From NCBI GenBank assembly GCA_964384095.1, contig CAYLKC010000093.1:1-7129 (forward strand): 7,129 nucleotides of DNA, written 5' to 3'. Below the pieces are notes generated by a model. The model had not been told where the DNA came from. It saw only the letters and a list, made by a program, of their open reading frames with translations, and did no database searches. Numbering within the stretch: position 1 is the first letter of the stretch; each line of letters begins with the position of its first letter. This stretch comes from JAITWN01 sp964384095. GTDB taxonomy: Bacteria; Pseudomonadota; Gammaproteobacteria; SZUA-140. The position numbers and the translations under genes were made by a program. Shown one piece after another: positions 1 through 5,250 of the stretch.

Positions 1-509
1 TCGATGAGGTCCCCATCCTCGTCGGCACGCTTGGCAAGGCCTTCGGCGGCTTCGGCGCCTTCGTCGCCGGCAGCCGGGAACTGATCGAGACGCTGATCCA
101 GTTTGCGCGCAGCTATCTGTATACGACCGCATTGCCGCCGGCGGTGGCCTGCGCGGCGCGCGAGGCGCTCGCGATCGCGACGCGGGAATCCTGGCGACGG
201 GAACGCCTGTACGCCCTTATCTCACGCTTCGAGCATGGTGCGCGCGCGCTCGGCGTGCCGCTCGCGGCACGCGCCGGCGACCCGGCCGCGACGCCGCCGG
301 TACCGATCGTGCCGCTGATCACCGGCGACAGTGACGGCGCCGTCGCGCTGAGCCGGGCGCTGTTCGAACGCGGCCTTCTTGTCGGCGCAATCCGCCCGCC
401 GACCGTGCCACGGGGCAGCGCGCGCCTGCGCATCACCTTCACCGCGAATCATACCGATGAACACGTCGACCGCCTGCTCGATGCGCTCGCCGCAACGGTG
501 GCGCGATGA
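1..509 (+). CDS. bioF: 8-amino-7-oxononanoate synthase (7-keto-8-aminopelargonate synthase), 3' part only
   Basis: PLP-dependent alpha-oxoamine synthase that condenses pimeloyl-ACP with L-alanine to give 7-keto-8-aminopelargonate, the first step of biotin ring assembly in the cytoplasm. The frame is open from base 3, giving 168 visible codons. Visible codons 8-23 carry GTLGKAFGGFGAF; the Lys at codon 12 (bases 36-38) matches the lysine that forms the Schiff base with PLP. Further on come YLYTTALPPA (codons 38-47), conserved after this lysine, and the C-terminal IRPPTVPRG-RLRIT segment of the family. About 156 residues follow the lysine, close to the 148 or so in the E. coli enzyme, so the C-terminus is whole and roughly the first 220 residues lie to the left of the window. 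The stop TGA (507-509) overlaps the bioH start as ATGA, which places it in one operon with bioH-bioC-bioD. Other alpha-oxoamine synthases (Kbl, HemA) share the fold, but the biotin context makes BioF nearly certain. Confidence 0.96.
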   Translation, partial: DEVPILVGTLGKAFGGFGAFVAGSRELIETLIQFARSYLYTTALPPAVACAAREALAIATRESWRRERLYALISRFEHGARALGVPLAARAGDPAATPPVPIVPLITGDSDGAVALSRALFERGLLVGAIRPPTVPRGSARLRITFTANHTDEHVDRLLDALAATVAR

Positions 510-1288
510 CGACGGCGCTGCATGTCGAGAGCCTCGGCGCGGGCCCGGACTTCGTACTGATCCACGGCTGGGCGATGCATGGCGGCGTCTGGCGCGACCT
601 CGCCGAACGCCTCGCCGCGCGCCATCGCGTGCACTGCGTCGACCTGCCGGGCCACGGATACAGCGCGATGCCCGACGGTCCATATACGCTCGACGCGATC
701 GCCGATGCGGTCGCGGCCACGCTGCCGGGGCCGGCAGCCTTGCTCGGCTGGTCGCTCGGCGGCCTCGTTGCAATGACGATCGCGCTGCGCGAACCCGGCC
801 GCGTCACCGGCCTGGCATTGACCGGCGCGACGCCCTGTTTCGTCAATACGCCCTGCTGGTCCGCCGGACTCGACGCGGCGGTGCTCGACGGCTTCGGCGC
901 GCGGCTGCGTGACGAACCCGGGCAGACCGTGCGCCGCTTTCTTGCCTTGCAGGTGCGCGGCAGCGAAGACGAACGGCGCACGCTCGCGTGCCTGAAGGCT
1001 GCGCTCGACGGCGCGCCGGCGCCGGACCCGCGTGCGCTCACCGGAGGACTCGCGATCCTGCGCGAGGCCTCGCTGCTCCCGGTTCTCGGCCGCCTGCGTC
1101 TGCCGGTCAGGCTGATCCCTGGCACGCGCGACACGATCACGCCGCCCGCTGCCGCGGCCTTCCTCGGCGAGCGCCTGCCCGCTGCGACGACCTATCCCAT
1201 CGACGGCGCCGGCCATGCCCCGTTCCTGTCACACCCTCAACACTTCGCGATGCTGCTGGCAGGCATGGAACACCATGGCCGGCCCTGA
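506..1288 (+). CDS. bioH: pimeloyl-[ACP] methyl ester carboxylesterase
   Basis: Alpha/beta hydrolase that removes the methyl group from pimeloyl-ACP methyl ester, ending the BioC-started disguise and releasing pimeloyl-ACP for BioF. The 260-residue length fits the family (E. coli BioH has 256). The oxyanion-hole region is HGWAMHGGVW (residues 20-29). The nucleophile elbow GWSLGG (81-86) places the catalytic Ser at 83, Asp209 lies in GTRDTITP, and His237 lies in GAGHAPFLSHP. These sit within one or two positions of the E. coli triad Ser82-Asp207-His235. The start ATG overlaps the bioF stop by 4 nt, and the last 14 nt overlap bioC, so translation is probably coupled. Many alpha/beta hydrolases look alike, but the triad spacing and the position between bioF and bioC make BioH secure. 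Confidence 0.97.
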   Translation: MTTALHVESLGAGPDFVLIHGWAMHGGVWRDLAERLAARHRVHCVDLPGHGYSAMPDGPYTLDAIADAVAATLPGPAALLGWSLGGLVAMTIALREPGRVTGLALTGATPCFVNTPCWSAGLDAAVLDGFGARLRDEPGQTVRRFLALQVRGSEDERRTLACLKAALDGAPAPDPRALTGGLAILREASLLPVLGRLRLPVRLIPGTRDTITPPAAAAFLGERLPAATTYPIDGAGHAPFLSHPQHFAMLLAGMEHHGRP

Positions 1289-2183
1289 CGCGCGTTACGC
1301 GCTCGACAAGCGCCTGGTCCGCGCCGCGTTCGATCGCGCGGCAGACGGTTATGCCGGCGCCGCGGTCGTACAGCGCGAGGTCGCCACGCGTCTGCTCGAA
1401 CGCCTCGAGCTGATCCGTCTGCAACCGGCGTCCCTGCTCGACGCCGGCGCCGGCAGCGGCGAACTGACCAACGCGCTCGGTCGTCGCTATCCGCGGGCGC
1501 GCATCGTCGCGCTCGACATCGCGCCGGCGATGCTGCGCGCCGCGCGCACCCGCGCCCCGCGCCTCGCGCGCTGGCGCGGCCGGCGCCAGTTTATCTGCGC
1601 CGACGCCGAGCGCCTGCCGCTCGCGGACAACAGTGTCGACATGATCGTGTCGAATCTGATGCTGCAATGGTGTGACGACCTCGATGCCGCGCTCACCGGC
1701 TTCCGCCGCGCGCTGCGCCCCGGCGGGCTGCTGTTGTTCACGACCTTCGGACCCGACACGCTGAAGGAACTGCGCGCGAGCTGGTCAGACATCGATGGCC
1801 ACAGCCACGTCAACGCCTTCGTCGACATGCACGACATCGGCGACGCCCTGATGCGGCTCGGCTTCAGCGAGCCGGTCATGGATCGCGAGGACATCACGCT
1901 GACCTATACCGACGCCCGCGCGGTGATGCGCGACCTGAAGCAGGTCGGCGCGCACAATATCACCGGCGGCCGTCCGCGCGGCCTGACCGGCCGCGGCCGG
2001 TTCGCGCGGGTCATGCAGGCCTATGAAGGATTTCGCCGCGACGGCAGGCTGCCCGCGACCTGGGAGGTGATCTACGGCCACTGCTGGAAGCCCGAGCGCG
2101 AAAACGCTAAGGTAAGACAGGATGAGGACGCGGTACGGGTGCCGTTGTCCCGGCTCATGCGCAAGGACGGAAGCGGATCATGA
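1275..2183 (+). CDS. bioC: malonyl-[ACP] O-methyltransferase
   Basis: SAM-dependent methyltransferase that methylates the free carboxyl of malonyl-ACP, so the fatty-acid enzymes can elongate it into a pimeloyl chain. The protein has 302 residues. The N-terminal segment VRAAFDRAADGY (15-26) and QREVATRLLERL (33-44) is BioC-like. Class I methyltransferase motif I is LLDAGAGSG (54-62), the acidic residue after strand 2 is Asp81 (ALDIAPAML), and the motif II/III region is DNSVDMIVSNLMLQW (118-132). The BioC hallmark DLKQVGAHN lies at 220-228. I chose the ATG at 1275 because it overlaps bioH by 14 nt and starts directly before the BioC-like N-terminus. The frame is open further upstream, but that part runs inside bioH and adds residues foreign to BioC. 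The gene ends in an ATGA overlap with bioD. The tail after residue 275 is charged and not conserved. Confidence 0.96.
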   Translation: MAGPDARYALDKRLVRAAFDRAADGYAGAAVVQREVATRLLERLELIRLQPASLLDAGAGSGELTNALGRRYPRARIVALDIAPAMLRAARTRAPRLARWRGRRQFICADAERLPLADNSVDMIVSNLMLQWCDDLDAALTGFRRALRPGGLLLFTTFGPDTLKELRASWSDIDGHSHVNAFVDMHDIGDALMRLGFSEPVMDREDITLTYTDARAVMRDLKQVGAHNITGGRPRGLTGRGRFARVMQAYEGFRRDGRLPATWEVIYGHCWKPERENAKVRQDEDAVRVPLSRLMRKDGSGS

Positions 2184-2863
2184 CAGCACGCGGCTTCTTC
2201 ATCACCGGCACCGATACCGATGTCGGCAAGACCGTCGTCGCGGCAGGCCTGTGTTCCGCGCTGCGCGCGCGCGGGCTGCGGGTCGCCGGCATGAAGCCGG
2301 TGTCCTGCGGCGGCGTCATGACCGCCGATGGCATCGTCAATGAGGACGTGATGACACTCGAGCGTGCGAGCAGCGGACCGGCGCCGCCGCGCACGCTGAT
2401 GAATCGCTATGCCTTCACTGAACCGGTATCGCCGCATATCGCCGCGGCGCTGCAACACGACACCATCGATATCGGCGCGATCATCGATGACCTCGCCCGC
2501 GTCCGGGAACTCAGCGATGTCGTCGTGCTCGAAGGCGCCGGCGGCTGGGAGGTGCCGATCAGCGACAGCGAGACCATGGCCGACATCGCGCGCGCCTGCG
2601 AGCTGCCGGTGATCCTCGTCGTCGGCATCCGCCTCGGCTGCCTGAACCATGCCCTGCTGACCAGTCGCGCGATCTGCGACTCGGGCCTGGCCTTCGCCGG
2701 CTGGATCGCAAACCGCATCGATCCGCACGCGCGTCAGGCCGACGGCAGTATCGATACGCTGAGGAAGCGCATCCCCGCGCCGCTCCTCGGCATCGTCCCA
2801 TACCTCGACACGCCCGATCCCGACGCGATCGCCACCTGCCTGGACCTCGATAAGCTGAACTGA
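2180..2863 (+). CDS. bioD: ATP-dependent dethiobiotin synthetase
   Basis: Cytoplasmic ligase that closes the ureido ring: 7,8-diaminopelargonate + CO2 + ATP gives dethiobiotin. It has 227 residues, a normal length. The P-loop variant GTDTDVGKT is at 10-18, and the conserved substrate-loop lysine is Lys39 in MKPVSCGG (compare Lys37 in E. coli). The second phosphate/substrate loop EGAGGWEVPISD is at 118-129. A conserved LGCLNHALLT segment (152-161) and the adenine-contacting ANRIDP region (177-182, Asn178) follow. The start ATG overlaps the bioC stop (ATGA) and GGAAG lies a few bases upstream. It is the last gene of the visible biotin operon. Its stop TGA (2861-2863) forms the first three bases of the first unit of a tandem repeat array, so the coding sequence ends exactly at the repeat border. 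The next gene, rpoH, converges on it. Confidence 0.97.
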   Translation: MTARGFFITGTDTDVGKTVVAAGLCSALRARGLRVAGMKPVSCGGVMTADGIVNEDVMTLERASSGPAPPRTLMNRYAFTEPVSPHIAAALQHDTIDIGAIIDDLARVRELSDVVVLEGAGGWEVPISDSETMADIARACELPVILVVGIRLGCLNHALLTSRAICDSGLAFAGWIANRIDPHARQADGSIDTLRKRIPAPLLGIVPYLDTPDPDAIATCLDLDKLN

Positions 2864-2961
2864 TTCCCCCTACTTCAGGGGACAGGGACTCATTGATTCC
2901 CCCCTACTTCAGGGGATAGGGACTCACTGATTCCCCCCTACTTCAGGGGGCAGGGACTCAT
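2861..2961. repeat. three tandem 33-34 bp GC-rich repeat units
   Basis: Three near-identical direct repeats stand head to tail: 2861-2893 (33 bp), 2894-2927 (34 bp) and 2928-2961 (34 bp). Each starts TGATTCCCCC, continues CTACTTCAGGGG and ends AGGGACTCA followed by T or C. They differ only in C-run length (5, 6, 6), the bases after the G-run, one C/T in (C/T)AGGGACT, and the last base. Each unit can fold as CCCCT-ACTTC-AGGGG; unit 3 gains a sixth pair. The G-run of one unit can also pair with the C-run of the next, so alternative folds exist. There are no spacers, so this is not a CRISPR array, and no reading frame fits. It resembles REP-type extragenic repeats of proteobacteria, but that class assignment is an inference. 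It fills the 3' gap between convergent bioD and rpoH. Confidence 0.9.
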
Positions 2962-3085
2962 TGATTCCCCCCTTCTTCAGAAGGGGGGCCAGGGGGGATG
3001 TCGAGCGAAGCGAGGCGAGAGGTTTGCCCGCTGCGCGGGCATCCCCCCTGCCCCCCTTCGCAAGCGAAGGGGGGGATATAAATCA
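2962..3085. repeat. compound palindromic element with nested hairpins (MITE/REP-like)
   Basis: Three hairpins sit in an outer inverted structure. The left hairpin is CCCCCCTTC-TTCA-GAAGGGGGG (2967-2988). The centre is GCCCGC-TGC-GCGGGC (3026-3040). The right hairpin is CCCCCCTTCGC-AA-GCGAAGGGGGG (3051-3074). The inner flanks CAGGGGGGATG (2990-3000) and CATCCCCCCTG (3040-3050) are exact reverse complements and would join the arms into a cloverleaf. Both outer ends carry TGATT in inverted orientation (2962-2966 and 3081-3085). No transposase is present. Terminal symmetry, small size and intergenic position fit a non-autonomous mobile or REP-type element. It may act as a barrier or mRNA 3'-end stabiliser for both convergent transcripts. 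No T-tract follows either strong hairpin, so it is not a canonical intrinsic terminator. Confidence 0.8.
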
Positions 3086-3934
3086 GGCTTCCAGGGAATC
3101 GCGGAGCTTGCGGAAGGCGCTCTTCTCGAGCTGGCGGATGCGCTCGGCGGAGACCTGGTACTTGTCGGCGAGGTCCTGCAGGGTCGCCTTGTCGTCGTTG
3201 AGCCAGCGCTGCTGGAGGATATCGCGGCTGCGCGCGTCGAGGCCTTCCATCGCCACGCGCAGGTTTTCCTCGTTGCGCGCATCCCAGTCGGCCTGCTCGA
3301 CCTGCGTGGTCGGATCCATGCTCAGATCCTGCAGATACGCGGCCGGCGCGAACGCGCGCTCGTCGTCGTCGCGATCGCTCAGCGGGTCGAACGATGCATC
3401 GTAACCGCTGATGCGCGACTCCATCTCGACGACATCCTCGGGGCGTACGCCGAGGTCCTTCGCGACCGCATCGATCTCGTCGCTGCCGAACCACGCCAGC
3501 GACTTCTTCGCGCTGCGCAGATTGAAGAACAGCTTGCGCTGCGCCTTCGTCGTCGCGACCTTGACGATGCGCCAGTTGCGCAGGATGAATTCGTGGATCT
3601 CGGCGCGGATCCAGTGCACTGCGTACGACACCAAGCGCACGTTCATGTCCGGGTCGAAGCGCTTGACGGCCTTCATGAGGCCGATGTTGCCTTCCTGGAT
3701 CAGGTCGGACTGGGACAGGCCGTAGCCGCTGTAACCGCGCGCGATATGGGCGACGAAGCGCAGGTTCGACAGCACCAGCTGGCGCGCGGCGTCGAGATCC
3801 TGCTCATCGCGGTAACGGATCGCGAGCGCGCGCTCTTCCTCGGTGCTGAGCACCGGGATCGCGCTGACGCTCTGTACATAGGCTTCCAGGCTGCCGCTAT
3901 GCAATACCAGATTCTTTTCCGGCTGCTTGCTCAT
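3083..3934 (-). CDS. rpoH: RNA polymerase heat-shock sigma factor sigma-32 (RpoH)
   Basis: Directs core RNA polymerase to chaperone and protease promoters after heat or protein-folding stress. It has 283 residues from the chosen start (E. coli: 284). Region 1.2/2.1 includes ARQLVLSNLRFVAHIAR (50-66). Region 2.2, which contacts core, is SDLIQEGNIGLMKAVKRF (76-93). Region 2.4 with YAVHWIRAEIHEFILRNW (104-121) recognises the -10. The diagnostic RpoH box QRKLFFNLR occupies 132-140, the same numbering as E. coli. Region 4.2 has the helix-turn-helix TLQDLADKYQVSAERIRQLE (251-270). I chose the ATG at 3934 because it matches the length and N-terminus of the family and leaves a leader of about 45 nt after the predicted promoter. 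A longer frame from 3976 would start almost at the transcription start without a ribosome site. It follows ftsX in the same direction but has its own regulated promoter region. Confidence 0.97.
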   Translation of the reverse strand: MSKQPEKNLVLHSGSLEAYVQSVSAIPVLSTEEERALAIRYRDEQDLDAARQLVLSNLRFVAHIARGYSGYGLSQSDLIQEGNIGLMKAVKRFDPDMNVRLVSYAVHWIRAEIHEFILRNWRIVKVATTKAQRKLFFNLRSAKKSLAWFGSDEIDAVAKDLGVRPEDVVEMESRISGYDASFDPLSDRDDDERAFAPAAYLQDLSMDPTTQVEQADWDARNEENLRVAMEGLDARSRDILQQRWLNDDKATLQDLADKYQVSAERIRQLEKSAFRKLRDSLEA

Positions 3935-3945
3935 GGATCTCGGAT

Positions 3946-3953
3946 CCCTCCCT
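3946..3953 (-). promoter_or_regulatory. rpoH ribosome binding site within small hairpins
   Basis: On the minus strand AGGGAGGG precedes the ATG at 3934, a strong Shine-Dalgarno core but with about 11 nt to the start, longer than usual. Two small hairpins touch it: CCCT-TTC-AGGG (3960 to 3950) uses its 5' half, and GGATC-CGA-GATCC (3947 to 3935) uses its 3' edge and ends flush against the AUG. Folding of the second hairpin would shorten the effective spacing or mask the start. This site supports the 3934 start over 3976. Confidence 0.6.
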
Positions 3954-3985
3954 GAAAGGGTTTCAATATCAATCAATTGGTGTCG

Positions 3986-4015
3986 ATTTTAGCACTCATA
4001 CCCTTTGAGTGCCAA
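3986..4015 (-). promoter_or_regulatory. sigma-70-type promoter of rpoH
   Basis: On the minus strand TTGGCA (4015 to 4010) and TAAAAT (3991 to 3986) are separated by 18 bases. TG one base upstream of the -10 (TGCTAAAAT) gives an extended -10. Transcription would start near 3979, leaving a leader of about 45 nt before the rpoH ATG. The whole promoter lies inside the CIRCE operator, which fits repression by occlusion. Confidence 0.7.
3989..4015. promoter_or_regulatory. CIRCE operator (HrcA binding site) at the rpoH promoter
   Basis: Read on the minus strand the site is TTGGCACTC-N9-GAGTGCTAA. The CIRCE consensus is TTAGCACTC-N9-GAGTGCTAA, so 17 of 18 conserved positions match, with exactly the required 9-base spacer. 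CIRCE is the operator of HrcA, a heat-shock repressor whose activity depends on GroEL and which usually controls groESL and hrcA-grpE-dnaK. Here the only gene it can serve is rpoH: it overlaps both promoter elements and no divergent gene is nearby. The match is seen directly; HrcA control of rpoH is inference, as hrcA itself is not in the window. Confidence 0.88.
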
Positions 4016-4032
4016 GGCCGGGCCAAAGTTCC
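4004..4032 (-). promoter_or_regulatory. candidate sigma-E-type promoter of rpoH
   Basis: On the minus strand GGAACTT (4032 to 4026) equals the sigma-E -35 consensus, and TCAAA (4008 to 4004) fits a sigma-E -10, with 17 bases between them, at the upper edge of the usual spacing. The start would fall near 3997, about 63 nt before the ATG. E. coli rpoH also has a sigma-E promoter (P3), so the biology is plausible. The -10 lies partly in the CIRCE spacer. GGAAC is also one arm of a palindrome, so the -35 match could have another cause. Confidence 0.4.
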
Positions 4033-4044
4033 GCGACACGGAAC
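4028..4044. promoter_or_regulatory. perfect palindrome GTTCCG-N5-CGGAAC upstream of the rpoH promoter
   Basis: Two perfect 6-base arms (4028-4033 and 4039-4044) surround the five bases CGACA. The centre lies about 57 bases upstream of the predicted sigma-70 start of rpoH, a distance typical for an activator site. It overlaps the candidate sigma-E -35. I do not recognise a specific regulator for it. Confidence 0.45.
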
Positions 4045-4083
4045 GACACCCCTCTGAAATCGGACCCTGCCCGGTGGGGCACG

Positions 4084-4122
4084 TTCAATGATTATTTTTC
4101 GTATTTTAAAACAATAAGTTGA
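4084..4122. other. AT-rich island between ftsX and rpoH
   Basis: About 39 bp with only about 18% G+C in an otherwise very GC-rich window, including TTTTAAAA and ATTATTTTT. It lies downstream of the ftsX stop and about 105-145 bp upstream of the predicted rpoH start. It could be an UP-like or protein-binding region, or the U-rich end of an ftsX transcript. I see no convincing hairpin directly before the T-runs and no promoter pair with good spacing, so no function is assigned. Confidence 0.4.
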
Positions 4123-4158
4123 GCGCCAGCGCCGAGGCCTTCGCCGGGCCGGGCCGGC

Positions 4159-5250
4159 TCAGCTCGGCTCGATCTCGCGCAGGTGACGGCCGACCGCGAG
4201 CCAGGCCCCGGCGAGGCCGAGGAGGACACCGCCGGCGACCAGCAGGACGCTGGCCTCGAGGCCAATGCGGTCGAGGGTGAACGGGCTGTTGTACAGCGCG
4301 GACAGGCGCGCGACCGGCCCGTCGAGCAGCCACAGGGACAGGCTGACCAGCAGCCAGGCGAAGACCGCGCCGAACAGCCCGTAGAGCAGGCCGCTGTACA
4401 GGAACGGCCGGCGGATGAAGGCATTGGTCGCCCCGATCAGCTTCTGCACGACGATCTCCTCGCGGCGATTGTGGATCGCAAGACGGATCGTATTACCGAT
4501 GATCAGCAGCACCGCGAACGACAGCAGCACCGCGAGCACGAGTACGCCGCGCTTGGCGATCCCGGTGATCGCGTGCAGGCGCTCGACCCATTCCATATCG
4601 AGCTGGGCGAGGTCGACGCCGGGCCGTTCGCGCAGCGCGCGCAGCAGGGCCTCGACCTCATGCGGCGCGCGGTGCTCCGGCCCCGGCCGGACGATGATCA
4701 GCGCCGGCAGCGGATTCTCGCGCAAGGCATCGAGCACATTGCCGAAGCCGGACTGGCGCTGGAACTCGTCGAGGGCCTCGGACGGCGTGATATGACTGGT
4801 CGCGGCGACTTGCGGCAGCGCGGCGATTTCGCCGGCGATGCGCTGCACCGAGGCGGCATCGAGATCACGCTGCATGAACAGCGAGATCTGCGCGGCATCG
4901 TCCCAGCCCGCGCTCACTGTCTGCACGTTCTGCAACATCACATGCAGCCCGGTCGGCAGCGCCAGCGCGATACCGAGCACCGCAATGGTCATTGCACTCG
5001 AGAACGGCGCGCGCGCGATGCGACCGAGCGTGCTGAACAGCGCCTGCAGGTGATGCTCGCCCCAGGCGCCGATGCGGCGGGAGAAGCCGATGCGCCGCGT
5101 CCGGACCCGCGGCGTGGCGCGCGAGCCCTCGTCACGCTCGTCGGCGACACCGTCATCCTGCCGCGGATCCGCGGCGTCAGTGTCCGCCGGGGCGGCGCCG
5201 GTCTCCTCGGGGCGACGCCGCAGGCTCTCGGGGATGCCGAATCCGCTCAT
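4159..5250 (-). CDS. ftsX: cell division ABC transporter permease-like protein FtsX
   Basis: Inner-membrane partner of FtsE. The FtsEX complex does not transport a solute; it passes conformational signals across the membrane to switch on septal peptidoglycan hydrolases (through EnvC in E. coli). The 363 residues show the FtsX layout: a cytoplasmic tail, TM1 (about 86-107), a large periplasmic domain (about 108-233), TM2 (about 235-256), TM3 (about 283-308) and TM4 (about 333-354). The cytoplasmic loop EEIVVQKLIGATNAFIRRPF (264-283) is the family signature and the probable FtsE contact. The first 50 residues are a low-complexity, charged, Asp/Glu/Arg/Pro/Ala-rich tail without recognisable structure. 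The ATG overlaps the ftsE stop by 4 nt, so the two are translationally coupled. The stop is followed by a 224-bp gap holding the rpoH control region. Confidence 0.96.
   Translation of the reverse strand: MSGFGIPESLRRRPEETGAAPADTDAADPRQDDGVADERDEGSRATPRVRTRRIGFSRRIGAWGEHHLQALFSTLGRIARAPFSSAMTIAVLGIALALPTGLHVMLQNVQTVSAGWDDAAQISLFMQRDLDAASVQRIAGEIAALPQVAATSHITPSEALDEFQRQSGFGNVLDALRENPLPALIIVRPGPEHRAPHEVEALLRALRERPGVDLAQLDMEWVERLHAITGIAKRGVLVLAVLLSFAVLLIIGNTIRLAIHNRREEIVVQKLIGATNAFIRRPFLYSGLLYGLFGAVFAWLLVSLSLWLLDGPVARLSALYNSPFTLDRIGLEASVLLVAGGVLLGLAGAWLAVGRHLREIEPS

Noticed and set aside
1215..1274. Upstream start for bioC inside bioH
   Set aside because: The extra 20 residues are read from bioH coding sequence in another frame; the ATG at 1275 gives the normal BioC N-terminus.
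2861..2961. CRISPR array
   Set aside because: Repeats are directly adjacent without spacers, have only three units, and no cas gene is present.
2962..3085. Canonical bidirectional intrinsic terminator
   Set aside because: Stems are strong, but no U-tract follows on either strand; a different mode of 3'-end formation remains possible.
2961..3404. + strand open frame across the repeats into rpoH
   Set aside because: It runs through palindromic repeat DNA and then antisense to rpoH; no domain or start signal.
3935..3976. Longer rpoH N-terminus starting at 3976
   Set aside because: It would begin within a few bases of the predicted transcription start without a Shine-Dalgarno sequence and adds 14 residues that other RpoH proteins do not have.
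4068..4081. Hairpin TGCCC-GGTG-GGGCA between ftsX and rpoH as an ftsX terminator
   Set aside because: The stem is only 5 bp and no T-run follows in the direction of transcription.
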